A stretch of DNA of 64,000 nt. Source: JBHFEI01 sp041928815 (GTDB taxonomy: Bacteria; Pseudomonadota; Alphaproteobacteria; Rhizobiales; Rhizobiaceae). The translations under genes were made by a program, and so were the position numbers. Below are positions 52,963 through 61,913 of this stretch, in pieces. The notes beneath the pieces are model-generated. The model was not told the origin of the DNA. It saw only the letters and a program-made list of their open reading frames with translations, and ran no database searches. Where the stretch lies: NCBI RefSeq assembly GCF_041928815.1, contig NZ_JBHFEI010000005.1, positions 274,515-338,514 of the forward strand, written 5' to 3'. Positions within the stretch are counted from its first letter, which is position 1. Every line of letters starts with the position of its first letter.

Positions 52963-53610
52963 GTTTCGGACCTCGTCATAGGGGATGGCGAAGACGCGGT
53001 CGTCGAGCTTGAGGCCGGTGGCAACGTTGAAGATCATCACCGACGTGTCCTTCTTCTGCGCGTCGGTGATCGTCCACTGGCGCAATTCGTAGGTCTTCGG
53101 GTCGAACATCATCGTGATGGTGGAATCGCCGAAGATGCTGCGGTCGCCGAGCACGATGGTGATGAGGTCGGGATCCTCCTTCACCTGGCGCACCGTCTTG
53201 CTGCTGAGATCGATCTTGTCGCCGAGGAGAAGGTTCAGCGGCGTCTTCGACAAGGGGTAGAGATCCCACGTCTTCAGCTTGCGATTGCCGATGACGACCG
53301 CCTTGCCGTCGGCGATGACGCGCATCGGCGAGGGATCCTCGTAGTTGAAACGGATCTTGCCCGGCCGGCTGATGTAGAACTTGCCGCCCGTCTGCTCGCC
53401 GCGCGGCCCGAACTGGACGAATTCGCCGCTCATCGTCTTCACCGAGGCGAAATGGTCGGCGATGCTCTGGGCGATCGTGTTCTGCTGCGCCAGCGCGAGA
53501 TCCGGCACGCCGAAGGCCGCCAGCATGCCGAACGCCGTGAGGCCGGCCACGAAGCGGCGGCGCGACGACGACGCGGCAAGGAGGGGGGACCCGGTCGCTT
53601 CGGTATGCAT
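52960..53610 (-). CDS. lolA: Outer-membrane lipoprotein carrier LolA-like protein
   Basis: The 216-residue exported protein has a signal peptide (RRRFVAGLTAFGMLAAFGVPDLALAQQ) and the LolA core: SIADHFASVKTMSGEFVQFGPRGEQTGGKFYISRPGKIRFNYEDPSPMRVIADGKAVVI, followed by KTWDLYPLSKTPLNLLL. LolA shuttles lipoproteins through the periplasm to the outer membrane. AAGGAG lies eight bases before the ATG. It follows ftsK on the same strand, as in many rhizobia. Both its ends are bounded by copies of the palindromic repeat. Confidence 0.85.
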   Translation of the reverse strand: MHTEATGSPLLAASSSRRRFVAGLTAFGMLAAFGVPDLALAQQNTIAQSIADHFASVKTMSGEFVQFGPRGEQTGGKFYISRPGKIRFNYEDPSPMRVIADGKAVVIGNRKLKTWDLYPLSKTPLNLLLGDKIDLSSKTVRQVKEDPDLITIVLGDRSIFGDSTITMMFDPKTYELRQWTITDAQKKDTSVMIFNVATGLKLDDRVFAIPYDEVRN

Positions 53611-53788
53611 GGTGAACGTCTCCTTCGTGTTCGTCGATGATGTGGCGCGCAAGTGCGGCGCCTTCAAGGCCTGCGCGCCTTCGATGCCGGCGCCGGCAGC
53701 GCCACCGCCTGTCCTGCCGAATGCGCCTGCCCGTGATCGGGGGCGGTCTCCGGTTCCGGAGCGATCCGCTGCGGCCCGGAAAGCACGG

Positions 53789-53892
53789 AAGCATCTCCCG
53801 TCAGATCCGGATCGGAGTGTGCGTCCCGAAAATCCGTGGAAACAGAGACATAGAGCATTCCCTGTGAACCGGTGATCGCCGGACATGGGCTA
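53789..53892 (-). repeat. Rhizobial-type intergenic repeat, copy 4, starting at the ftsK stop codon
   Basis: On the minus strand the ftsK TAG is followed by CCCATGTCCGGCGATCACCGG, then TTCACAGGGAATGCTCTATG, TCTCTGTTTCCACGG and GATCCGGATC. The layout aligns with copy 1 (TAG, GTTCGGTGACCACCGGCTCACCG, GTGCTCT, TTGTT). It lies in the 279-base space between ftsK and the lolA-like gene. Confidence 0.65.
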
Positions 53893-56490
53893 GCGGCCGA
53901 CGATCCCGTCCTCGGTCGGAACCAGGATCTCGCGCTTGCCCGCATGATTGGCCGCGCCGATGATGCCTTCCCGCTCCATCCGCTCAATCAATGAGGCGGC
54001 GCGGTTGTAACCGATGCCGAGGCGGCGCTGGACATAGGAGGTCGAGGCCTTGCCGTCGCGCAGCACGACCGCGACCGCCTGGTCGTAGGGGTCGTCCGAT
54101 TCCTCGAACGAGCCCGGGCCGCCGCCGAGCGCGCCGCCCTCCTCGTCGTCCTCCTCGGTCACGGCATCGAGATAGTCGGGCGCGCCCTGCGACTTCCAGT
54201 GGGCGACGATGTCCTCCACCTCCCGGTCGGAGACGAAGGGGCCGTGCACGCGCTGGATGCGGCCGCCGCCGGCCATGTAGAGCATGTCGCCCTGACCGAG
54301 CAACTGCTCGGCGCCCTGCTCGCCGAGGATGGTGCGGCTGTCGATCTTCGACGTCACCTGGAAGGAGATGCGCGTCGGGAAATTCGCCTTGATCGTGCCG
54401 GTGATGACGTCGACCGACGGGCGCTGCGTCGCCATCACCACATGGATGCCGGCGGCGCGCGCCATCTGGGCGAGCCTCTGGATCGCGCCCTCGATGTCCT
54501 TGCCGGCGACCATCATCAGGTCGGCCATCTCGTCGATGATGACGACGATGTAGGGCAGCGGCTGGAGGTCGAACTCCTCCGTCTCGTACATCGCCTCGCC
54601 GGTCTGGCGGTCGAAGCCGGTCTGCACGGTGCGCGAGATCGCCTCGCCCTTCTCCAGCGCCTGCTCGACGCGGGAATTGAAGCCGTCAATGTTGCGCACG
54701 CCGATCTTCGACATCTTCTTGTAGCGTTCCTCCATCTCGCGCACGGTCCATTTGAGCGCGACGACGGCCTTCTTCGGATCGGTGACCACGGGGGAAAGCA
54801 GGTGGGGAATGCCGTCATAGACGGAGAGTTCGAGCATCTTCGGGTCGATCATAATCAGCCGGCACTGCTCCGGCGTCATCCGGTAGAGCAGCGACAGGAT
54901 CATCGTGTTGATCGCCACCGACTTGCCCGAGCCGGTGGTGCCGGCGACGAGGAGATGCGGCATCTTGGCGAGATCGGCGATGACCGGCTCGCCGCCGATC
55001 GTCTTGCCGAGCGCCATGGCGAGGCGGGCATTGCTGGTCTCGAAGTCGCGGCTGCCGATCATCTCGCGGAAGTAGACGGTCTCGCGGCGCTGGTTCGGCA
55101 GCTCGATGCCGATCGCGTTGCGGCCCGGCACGACGGCGACGCGGGCGGCGATCGCGCTCATCGAGCGGGCGATGTCGTCGGCAAGGCCGATGACGCGCGA
55201 GGACTTGATGCCGGGCGCGGGCTCGAGCTCGTAGAGGGTGACGACCGGGCCGGGGCGGACATGGATGATCTCGCCCTTGACGCCGAAATCGTCGAGCACG
55301 CCTTCCAGCATGCGGGCATTCTGTTCCAGCGCGTCGGCGGAGAGCGTGGCGTCCCGGCCGATAAGCTTCGGCTCGGCGAGGAAGGCGATCGAGGGCAGGG
55401 CGAAGCGCCCCTCCCCGCCCTCGTCCTCGTCCGGGAAGCGGCGGCTCATCTCCGGTCGGGGCGAAGGCGTGGCGACCCGCGTCGATGTCGCGCGCGCGGC
55501 CGGCTTGCCCCGCATGGGCGACGGGGCGGGCCCGTCCTCGTCCGGATCGTCGTCGAAGGCGACCGTGTCGTCGTCGAACGCGATGTCGCGGCGTTCGCCG
55601 CGCGGGCGCGACGGGGAGCCGTCGAGCGATGGCTCGATCCGGTCGGCGGCCAAACGCGGGCGGGAGGGTTCGTTCAGCGTGCCGAACTCGTCGTCGTTGA
55701 AATCGTAGGGCTCCTCGATCTCGCGGCGACGCAGGGCGCCGGCGACGCCGAAGACGCGGCGCAGCCGCGCCGAGGCGGTGTAGCGCATGTGGGCGATCGC
55801 GCCCATGAACAGGACGAAGGGCCCCTCGCCGTCGTCGTCGGCATCGTCCGGCTTGACCGTGCGCGCCTTGCTCGCCGGAATCCGCTCCTCCGTGACGGGA
55901 GCGGACGGCGGCGCGACGCCGAAGAGGCCGGCGCTGTAGACAAGCAGGATCGCGGCCGGCACGGCGAGCAGGCCGCCCAGCGTCAGCGCGAAGGCGCCGG
56001 TCGGGAAGGCGCCGGTGAAGAGCGCCGGCACCCGGAGAATCATGTCGCCGAAGACGCCGCCGAGGCCGTTCGGCAGCGGCCAGGTCACCGGCGCCGGGAC
56101 GCAGCTCAGCGCGGCGGCGGCGGCGACGGCGCCGAGGAACCAGCAGATCCCCCGCTTGATCACCTTGTCGAACGGCTTGCCGCCGATCAGCACGAGGGCC
56201 CAGGCGACGACGGGCAGGAGCGCCAGCACGCTGGCGATGCCGAAGAACTGCATCATCAGGTCGGCGAAGATCGCGCCCGGCCGGCCGAGGATGTTGGAGG
56301 CCGGCATGTCGGTGGCGTAGGAAAGGCTCGGATCGGCGACGTTCCAGGTCGACAGCGCGGCGATCGCCAGCGCCAGGCCGATGAAGACCGCATAGCCCGT
56401 CAGCGCCACCGCCTGGCGCCACAGGAAGGTGGAGAGAACGAAGCGCGTCGCCCGGTTGTCGATCGCTGCCGGATTGCTCCTCATCGTCAT
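53890..56490 (-). CDS. ftsK: DNA translocase FtsK
   Basis: The 866-residue protein has four to five N-terminal membrane helices (to about residue 200), a charged linker (about 210-370), and a RecA-like motor with Walker A VAGTTGSGKSVAINTM, Walker B YIVVIIDEMADLMM, and HVVMATQRPSVDVITGTIKANFPTRI. The C-terminal gamma winged helix (DDPYDQAVAVVLRDGKASTSYVQRRLGIGYNRAASLIERMEREGIIG) reads KOPS sequences. It pumps chromosomal DNA at the septum and activates XerCD at dif. The linker is short, as is usual for the alphaproteobacterial protein. Confidence 0.95.
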   Translation of the reverse strand: MTMRSNPAAIDNRATRFVLSTFLWRQAVALTGYAVFIGLALAIAALSTWNVADPSLSYATDMPASNILGRPGAIFADLMMQFFGIASVLALLPVVAWALVLIGGKPFDKVIKRGICWFLGAVAAAAALSCVPAPVTWPLPNGLGGVFGDMILRVPALFTGAFPTGAFALTLGGLLAVPAAILLVYSAGLFGVAPPSAPVTEERIPASKARTVKPDDADDDGEGPFVLFMGAIAHMRYTASARLRRVFGVAGALRRREIEEPYDFNDDEFGTLNEPSRPRLAADRIEPSLDGSPSRPRGERRDIAFDDDTVAFDDDPDEDGPAPSPMRGKPAARATSTRVATPSPRPEMSRRFPDEDEGGEGRFALPSIAFLAEPKLIGRDATLSADALEQNARMLEGVLDDFGVKGEIIHVRPGPVVTLYELEPAPGIKSSRVIGLADDIARSMSAIAARVAVVPGRNAIGIELPNQRRETVYFREMIGSRDFETSNARLAMALGKTIGGEPVIADLAKMPHLLVAGTTGSGKSVAINTMILSLLYRMTPEQCRLIMIDPKMLELSVYDGIPHLLSPVVTDPKKAVVALKWTVREMEERYKKMSKIGVRNIDGFNSRVEQALEKGEAISRTVQTGFDRQTGEAMYETEEFDLQPLPYIVVIIDEMADLMMVAGKDIEGAIQRLAQMARAAGIHVVMATQRPSVDVITGTIKANFPTRISFQVTSKIDSRTILGEQGAEQLLGQGDMLYMAGGGRIQRVHGPFVSDREVEDIVAHWKSQGAPDYLDAVTEEDDEEGGALGGGPGSFEESDDPYDQAVAVVLRDGKASTSYVQRRLGIGYNRAASLIERMEREGIIGAANHAGKREILVPTEDGIVGR

Positions 56491-56613
56491 GTCTGTCGCC
56501 CGGTTGGAAGATCCGGCGCATGCCTGCGCCAGCCATCACCCTAGGCCGAAGACGGTTAATGCCGAATTAACCATGACGCCCGAGATCTGCCTTGGCGTAG
56601 AGCCCGGCCGACG

Positions 56614-56642
56614 AAAAAAGCCCGGATCTTTTGGATCCGGGC
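56614..56642 (-). terminator. Rho-independent terminator of the glnK-amtB operon
   Basis: On the minus strand GCCCGGATC and GATCCGGGC form a perfect nine-pair stem around a CAAAA loop, followed by TTTTTT. It lies 68 bases beyond the amtB stop. Confidence 0.88.
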
Positions 56643-56678
56643 GAAGGGCGGCCTTTCGGCCGCGACGGGACGGTGGAC

Positions 56679-56702
56679 GGCGCCGCCTCTTGGAGCGGCG
56701 CC
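56679..56702 (-). other. Second GC-rich hairpin just after amtB
   Basis: GGCGCCGC and GCGGCGCC pair around an eight-base loop, only seven bases past the amtB stop. It has no U-run and probably protects the message 3' end ahead of the terminator. Confidence 0.5.
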
Positions 56703-56709
56703 GGAATTC

Positions 56710-58074
56710 TCAGCTGTGATAGGCCGCTTCGCCGTGCGACGACAGGTCGAGACCTTCGCGCTCGGCCTCGACCGGCACGCGCAGGCCGACGACGACGTCG
56801 ACGATCTTGTAGAGGATGGCCGAGACGACCGCGCACCAGACGATGGTGATCAGCACCGCGACGATCTGGGTGTAGGTCTGCGAAGCGATCGAGAAGTCCT
56901 CGGCGCCCGTGCCGCCGAAGACCGGGGCCGTCAGGATGCCCGTGGCGACGGCGCCGATGATGCCGCCGACGCCATGAACGCCGAACACGTCTGCCGTGTC
57001 GTCATAGCCGAACTTGTTCTTGATGGTCGAGCAGAAGATGTAGCAGACCGGCGAGGCGATCAGGCCGAGCACGATCGAACCGATCGGGCCGACGGAACCG
57101 GCGGCCGGGGTGACGGCGACGAGGCCGGCGATCATGCCCGAGGCAGCGCCGAGCATCGAGGCCTTGCCGCGGGTGAAGGTTTCCGCAAGGCACCAGGCGA
57201 CAATCGCGCCGGCGGTGGCAAGGAAGGTGTTGATCGTGGCGAGAACCGCGCCGCCGGAGGCTTCGAGGTTCGAACCGGCGTTGAAGCCGAACCAGCCGAA
57301 CCACAGCATGGCGGCACCGACGAGGGTGAGCGTCATGGAGTGGGGGGCCATCATGTCCTTGCCGTAGCCGGTACGCTTGCCGACCATGATCGCACCGACG
57401 AGACCGGCGATGCCGGCATTGATGTGAACGACGGTGCCGCCGGCGAAGTCGAGCGCGCCCATGTTGAAGATCAGGCCCGAGGCGTCCCAGACCATGTGGG
57501 CGATCGGGAAGTAGACGAAGGTCGCCCACAGGATGCAGAAGAGCACCGCCGCGGAGAACTTGATGCGCTCTGCGAACGCGCCGACGATCAGCGCGGGCGT
57601 GATCGCCGCAAAGGTCATCTGGAAGGCGATGAAGGCGTATTCGTAGATGACGACGCCGTCGGTGAAGGTCGCGGCCGTGCTGTCGAGCGTCACGCCGGAG
57701 AGGAACAGCTTGCCGAAGCCGCCGAAATAGGCGCTGGTCGAGCCGCCGAAGGCGAAGGAATAGCCGTAGACGACCCAGACGATCATCATCGCGGCGCCGA
57801 TCACCGTGCACTGCATCAGCACCGACAGCATGTTCTTGGCGCGCACGAGGCCGCCATAGAACAGGCCGAGGCCCGGGATCAGCATGAAGAGCACCAGGAT
57901 CGTGGCGAGATACATGAAGGCCGTATCCGCCTTGTCCGGCACGGGCGCGGCGGCGACAGCCTCGGCGGCGGCCGGAGCGGCGTCCTGGGCGAAGGCGACG
58001 ACGGGCGCGAGCGTCGCGGCGAGGGCGCCGGCGCCAAGGCGTCCGAGAGAGGTGGCAAGTTTAAATGAGGACAT
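56710..58074 (-). CDS. amtB: Ammonium transporter AmtB
   Basis: The 454-residue protein starts with a cleavable leader (ending APVVAFAQDAAP) and has the eleven-helix Amt fold. Family elements include LGLFYGGLVRAKN, IYEYAFIAFQMTFAAITPALIVGAFAERIKF, the pore histidine regions GGTVVHINAGIAGLVGA and DVFGVHGVGGIIGA, and WFGWFGFNAGS. It imports ammonium and is blocked by GlnK under nitrogen-rich conditions. It lies 29 bases downstream of glnK in one operon. Confidence 0.96.
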   Translation of the reverse strand: MSSFKLATSLGRLGAGALAATLAPVVAFAQDAAPAAAEAVAAAPVPDKADTAFMYLATILVLFMLIPGLGLFYGGLVRAKNMLSVLMQCTVIGAAMMIVWVVYGYSFAFGGSTSAYFGGFGKLFLSGVTLDSTAATFTDGVVIYEYAFIAFQMTFAAITPALIVGAFAERIKFSAAVLFCILWATFVYFPIAHMVWDASGLIFNMGALDFAGGTVVHINAGIAGLVGAIMVGKRTGYGKDMMAPHSMTLTLVGAAMLWFGWFGFNAGSNLEASGGAVLATINTFLATAGAIVAWCLAETFTRGKASMLGAASGMIAGLVAVTPAAGSVGPIGSIVLGLIASPVCYIFCSTIKNKFGYDDTADVFGVHGVGGIIGAVATGILTAPVFGGTGAEDFSIASQTYTQIVAVLITIVWCAVVSAILYKIVDVVVGLRVPVEAEREGLDLSSHGEAAYHS

Positions 58075-58103
58075 CGATAAAAAGCTCCCTGAACGGTCTT
58101 GGC

Positions 58104-58442
58104 TTACAGCGCTTCGGTGTCGGTTTCGCCGGTACGGATGCGCACGGCGTGGTCGATCGAGTAGACGAAGATCTTGCCGTCGCCGATCTGGCCGGTCTTG
58201 GCGGAGGCGGCGATCGCCTCGACCGCCTTGTCGACGATCTCGCTCGCCACGGCGATCTCGATCTTGAGCTTGGGCAGGAAGCTGACGGCGTATTCGGTGC
58301 CGCGATAGATTTCCGTGTGGCCCTTCTGCCGGCCGTACCCCTTGACCTCGGTGACGGTCAGGCCCTGAATGCCGACCGCCGTGAGGGCTTCGCGAACCTC
58401 ATCGAGCTTGAACGGCTTTATAATCGCCATCACAATTTTCAT
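58104..58442 (-). CDS. glnK: Nitrogen regulatory protein P-II (GlnK)
   Basis: The 112-residue PII protein has the exact family length, starts MKIVMAIIKPFKLDEVREAL, and bears the uridylylation site Tyr51 in the T-loop (YRGTEYAVSF). The second signature GDGKIFVYSIDHAVRIRTGE is present. It senses ATP/ADP and 2-oxoglutarate, and its uridylylated state controls AmtB. A sigma-54 promoter lies about 93 bases upstream. The ATG four codons into the longest frame was chosen to match the family. Confidence 0.96.
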   Translation of the reverse strand: MKIVMAIIKPFKLDEVREALTAVGIQGLTVTEVKGYGRQKGHTEIYRGTEYAVSFLPKLKIEIAVASEIVDKAVEAIAASAKTGQIGDGKIFVYSIDHAVRIRTGETDTEAL

Positions 58443-58534
58443 CTGGTTTCCCATCCTTCGTGTTCACGCCGGCGCTTCAGCCGTCTTTCAAAGCCGTGAC
58501 ATGCGCGTGCGCATCGCCGAGCCGCCCCTTGCTA

Positions 58535-58550
58535 TACAAGGGGCGTGCCA
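58535..58550 (-). promoter_or_regulatory. Sigma-54 (RpoN) promoter of glnK-amtB
   Basis: On the minus strand TGGCACGCCCCTTGTA matches the -24/-12 consensus (TGGCAC-N5-TTGC/T-A), about 93 bases before the glnK ATG. Nitrogen-limitation expression through NtrC is therefore expected. A perfect inverted repeat CCCCTTG-CTATA-CAAGGGG (58525-58543) overlaps the -12 region. Confidence 0.8.
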
Positions 58551-58587
58551 ACTGGCGCCGGTGCTGTTAACCGGCTGATAAGACATG

Positions 58588-58656
58588 AAAAAGTCACGAT
58601 TGGCGAAAAACGCCCGGAAAAGCGCCAGAAAAACACCGGAACAAACGTCTAAAAAA
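58588..58656. other. Phased A-tracts upstream of the sigma-54 promoter
   Basis: Runs of four to six As are centred near 58590, 58608, 58619, 58631 and 58653, mostly at multiples of about 11 bases, which predicts an intrinsically bent DNA segment in an otherwise GC-rich sequence. It lies 40-110 bases upstream of the -24 box, where looping by NtrC needs bending. A 12-base palindrome TTTTGATCAAAA lies just beyond (58674-58685). Confidence 0.5.
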
Positions 58657-58684
58657 TATGCAAATTTGTTTTTTTGATCAAAAT

Positions 58685-59569
58685 TTACTCAGTTGCCTTT
58701 TTCCGAATCAACCCCTCCTGGGCGACGGAGGCAATCAGCCGGCCGCCCCGGTCGAAGAGGCTGCCCCGCGTCATGCCGCGCGCGCCGGACGCGCTCGGAC
58801 TGTCCTGGGCGTAGAGCAGCCAGTCGGAGAGGTCGCACGGCCGGTGAAACCACATGGCGTGGTCGAGGCTCGCCACCTGGAGGTCGCGATCGAAGACCGA
58901 GGTGCCATGCGCATAGAGCGCGGTGTCGAGCAGCGTCATGTCGGAGAGATAGGCGAGCACGGCGGCCTGCAGGGCGCTGTCGCCCGGAACGGCGGCAGCG
59001 GCGCGGATCCAGACATTCTGCACCGTGTCGCGCCCGTCGCGGGAGACATAGCGCGAAAGCGAGGCCGGCCGGATCTCGACAGGCCGCGGCCGCTCGAAAT
59101 AGGCGCGGATCGCCGGCGGCGCGGCGGAGAGATAGCGCGCCCGGAACTCGTCCTCGCCCGGCAGCGTGTCTGGGTCGGCCAGGTCCGGCATGGCGATCTG
59201 GTGCTCGAACCCGTCTTCCTCGATCTGGAAGGAGGCGGACATCGCGAAGATCGCCTTGCCGTGCTGGCTCGCCACGACGCGGCGCGTGGTGAAGCCGGCG
59301 CCGTCGCGGATGCGGTCGACCTCGTAGAGGATCGGAACGGAGGGGTCGCCCGGCCGGATGAAATAGGCATGCAGCGAATGGACGGGGCGCTCCGCCGCAA
59401 CGGTGCGCTGCGCCGCGACGAGCGCCTGGCCGATCACCTGGCCGCCGAAGACGCGCTGCCAGCCGACATCCGGGCTGACGCCGCGGAACAGATCGGCCTC
59501 CAGCGTCTCGAGGTCGAGCGTGGCGACCAGCGTCGCCATCGCCTGCGCCTTGGTCTGAAGGTGCGGCAT
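58685..59569 (-). CDS. tesB: Acyl-CoA thioesterase II
   Basis: The 294-residue double-hotdog enzyme carries the TesB signatures: FGGQVIGQALVAAQRTV, SLHAYFIRPGDPSVPILYEVDRIRDGAGFTTRRVVASQHGKAIFAMSASFQ, and SDMTLLDTALYAHG with MWFHRPCDLSDWLLY. It hydrolyses medium- and long-chain acyl-CoAs. A start at 59539 (MATLVATLDLETLE) is possible. It ends before the AT-rich regulatory region of glnK. Confidence 0.92.
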   Translation of the reverse strand: MPHLQTKAQAMATLVATLDLETLEADLFRGVSPDVGWQRVFGGQVIGQALVAAQRTVAAERPVHSLHAYFIRPGDPSVPILYEVDRIRDGAGFTTRRVVASQHGKAIFAMSASFQIEEDGFEHQIAMPDLADPDTLPGEDEFRARYLSAAPPAIRAYFERPRPVEIRPASLSRYVSRDGRDTVQNVWIRAAAAVPGDSALQAAVLAYLSDMTLLDTALYAHGTSVFDRDLQVASLDHAMWFHRPCDLSDWLLYAQDSPSASGARGMTRGSLFDRGGRLIASVAQEGLIRKKATE

Positions 59570-59667
59570 TCGGGCTGACCCTCCTCGGGTAGGAACGGCA
59601 TGGCGGATGGTCTATAATGCCGGGACGCGATGCTCAAGCGGGCGACCCCGCATGCGGAGATGAGACG

Positions 59668-60876
59668 ATGATCGATGTCCTGATCGCGGGAGGCGGCTAT
59701 GTCGGCCTGTCGCTTGCCGTTTCCATCAAGAAGGCCGCGCCGCATCTCGACGTCCGCGTCGTCGACGGGGCACCGGAGGGCGCCTGGCAGCGCGACGGCC
59801 GCGCCTCCGCCATCGCGCCGGCGGCGGCGCGCATGCTGGATGCGCTCGGCCTCTGGCAGGATATCGTGCGCGACGCCGAGCCGATCCGGCGCATGGTGAT
59901 CACCGATTCGCGCACCGCCGATCCCGTGCGCCCGGTCTTTCTGACCTTCGAGACGACGGAGGAGCCAGGGGGCGCCATTGCCCATATGGTGCCCAATCCG
60001 GTGCTGGTCGGGGCGCTGCGCCGCAGCTGTGCCGCGCTGGACCTTCCGCTCTCCGCCTCGACGCCCGTCTCCGGCTTCTCCGTCGAGCCGCACGGCGTCA
60101 CCGTTGCGACCGGCGGGACAACGCAACGCGCGCGGCTGCTCGTCGCCTGCGACGGCGTCCGTTCCGCCCTGCGCAGCGCCGCCGGGATCCGCACCGTCGA
60201 CATCGATTACGGCCAGTCAGGCATCGTCTGCACAGTCGAGCACGAACGGCCGCACGAGGGCGTCGCCAACGAGCATTTCCTCCCCGCCGGCCCCTTCGCC
60301 ACGCTGCCGCTTCCCGGCAACCGCTCGTCGCTGGTCTGGACCGAGCGGACGGCCGATGCCGAGCGCCTGGTCGCCGCCGACGACCTCGTCTTCGAGGAGG
60401 AACTGGAACGCCGCTTCGGCCATGTCTTCGGAACGCTCCGCGTCACCGGCGGCCGCCGTGCCTTTCCGCTCGGCCTGACGCTCGCACGCGACTTCGTCCG
60501 GCCGCGCCTTGCCCTTGCCGGCGATGCCGCGCACGGCATCCATCCGATCTCCGGACAGGGCCTCAATCTCGGCTTCAAGGACGCGGCCGCGCTCGCCGAA
60601 ACGATCGTCGACGCCGAGCGCCTCGGCCTCGACATCGGTGCGCTCGACGTGCTCGAACGCTATCAGCAATGGCGCCGTTTCGACACGGTGCGCATGGGCG
60701 TGACGACGGATGTGCTGAACCGGCTGTTCTCCAACGACGTGACGCCGATCCGGGTATTGCGCGACGTCGGCCTCGGCCTCGTCGACCGGATGCCGTCGCT
60801 GAAGGCGATGTTCATGCGCCAGGCCGCGGGCGTCGCCGGCGGCGGACCGAAGCTGCTCGCCGGCCAGCCGATCTGA
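59668..60876 (+). CDS. Ubiquinone biosynthesis hydroxylase, UbiH/UbiF/COQ6 family
   Basis: The 402-residue flavoprotein monooxygenase has the FAD motif DVLIAGGGYVGLSLAV, the central CDGVRSALR, and the second FAD motif LALAGDAAHGIHPISGQGLNLGFKDAAAL. Members hydroxylate the ring of ubiquinone precursors. Alphaproteobacteria have one to three such enzymes (UbiH, UbiF, UbiL) whose regiospecificity cannot be read here. GGAG precedes the ATG. It is divergent from tesB. Confidence 0.9.
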   Translation: MIDVLIAGGGYVGLSLAVSIKKAAPHLDVRVVDGAPEGAWQRDGRASAIAPAAARMLDALGLWQDIVRDAEPIRRMVITDSRTADPVRPVFLTFETTEEPGGAIAHMVPNPVLVGALRRSCAALDLPLSASTPVSGFSVEPHGVTVATGGTTQRARLLVACDGVRSALRSAAGIRTVDIDYGQSGIVCTVEHERPHEGVANEHFLPAGPFATLPLPGNRSSLVWTERTADAERLVAADDLVFEEELERRFGHVFGTLRVTGGRRAFPLGLTLARDFVRPRLALAGDAAHGIHPISGQGLNLGFKDAAALAETIVDAERLGLDIGALDVLERYQQWRRFDTVRMGVTTDVLNRLFSNDVTPIRVLRDVGLGLVDRMPSLKAMFMRQAAGVAGGGPKLLAGQPI

Positions 60877-60914
60877 CGGGGCCGCCGGCGGGAACCGTGC
60901 CGCCCCCGAAGCGC

Positions 60915-61103
60915 TCAGTCGGTGAGATTGCGCGCCTCGGAAACCAGCATGATCGGGATGCCGTCGCGGATCGGATAGGCGAGCCTTGCGCGCTCCGAGA
61001 CCAGTTCGTTGGTGTCGGCATGATAGGAGAGCCGCGCCTTGGTCAAGGGGCAGACGAGAAGCTCGAGCAGCTTCGGATCGACCGTGCTCGTCCTGCCGTC
61101 CAT
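60915..61103 (-). CDS. Trm112-like / UPF0434 family small protein
   Basis: The 62-residue protein (TSTVDPKLLELLVCPLTKARLSY ... SERARLAYPIRDGIPIMLVSEAR) belongs to the YcaR/Trm112-like family, a zinc-ribbon-related fold that acts as a partner for methyltransferases in eukaryotes. Only one cysteine remains, so zinc binding is unlikely. It lies 10 bases after the LON-domain gene in the same operon, a conserved rhizobial order. Confidence 0.88.
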   Translation of the reverse strand: MDGRTSTVDPKLLELLVCPLTKARLSYHADTNELVSERARLAYPIRDGIPIMLVSEARNLTD

Positions 61104-61113
61104 TGTCGTACTC

Positions 61114-61806
61114 CTACTGCAGCGTCGAATCGAAATCGCCGAAATTGCGCGCCAGCACGATTTCCGTGATCGCGATCAGGGTTTCCGCCCGCGTCTTGAG
61201 ATCCGGCGCCTCAAGCAGCGCCTGCTTCTCGGCCGGCCCGTAGGGCGACATCATCGCCATGGAGTTGACGAGCGTCATGTTGCTCGCCCGCTCGACGCTC
61301 TCCCAGTCCGCCTCGAGCTTGTTGGCGTCGAGATAGGCCTTGAACGTCGCCAGCAGCGAGGCCCGATCGACCTGGCTGTCATCCTCGGGAAAGTCGAGGT
61401 CGCCGAGGAACGGGGCTGTGCGGAACGTGCGGTAGGGCGCTGCCGACGCCACCTCCTCGATCAGGCGGAAACGGCAGATGCCGGTCAGCGACACGAGGTA
61501 GCGGCCGTCGCCGGTTTCACCGAACGAGGTGATCCGTCCCATGCAGCCGACCTGACAGAGATCGTCGATCTGGACGCCGCCGGAACCCTCCCGAACGACG
61601 CCCGACGCCGGCTGCACGAGGCCGACGATGCGGTTACCGGCGATCGCATCGTCGAACATCGTGAGATAGCGCGGCTCGAAGATGTTTAAGGGAAGCTGGG
61701 CGCCGGGCAGGAGCAGGGCGCCCGTCAAGGGAAAGACGGGCAGTGTCGTCGGAAGATCCTTCGCCCCGAGGTAGCGTGCGTTGCCGATCTGCATTCTGGC
61801 GTCCAT
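61114..61806 (-). CDS. LON peptidase substrate-binding-domain protein
   Basis: The 230-residue product consists only of the Lon N-terminal (PUA-like) domain: LPVFPLTGALLLPGAQLPLNIFEPRYLTMFDDAIAGNRIVGLVQP, CQVGCMGRITSFGETGDGRYLVSLTGICRFRL. It lacks the AAA and protease domains. It may present substrates to Lon, though function is unproven. The start at MDARMQIGN is chosen; MQIGN (61794) is possible. It is co-directional with the Trm112-like gene. Confidence 0.88.
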   Translation of the reverse strand: MDARMQIGNARYLGAKDLPTTLPVFPLTGALLLPGAQLPLNIFEPRYLTMFDDAIAGNRIVGLVQPASGVVREGSGGVQIDDLCQVGCMGRITSFGETGDGRYLVSLTGICRFRLIEEVASAAPYRTFRTAPFLGDLDFPEDDSQVDRASLLATFKAYLDANKLEADWESVERASNMTLVNSMAMMSPYGPAEKQALLEAPDLKTRAETLIAITEIVLARNFGDFDSTLQ

Positions 61807-61913
61807 TTCCGGCGGGAATCACACCCGCCCTCCCCGCGAAGCCGGCCTCCGGCTTCGACATCATGGAAATGGGCTTCCGGGCGCAAATCTCAAGGTCCGC
61901 CCGGACGCTCCGG

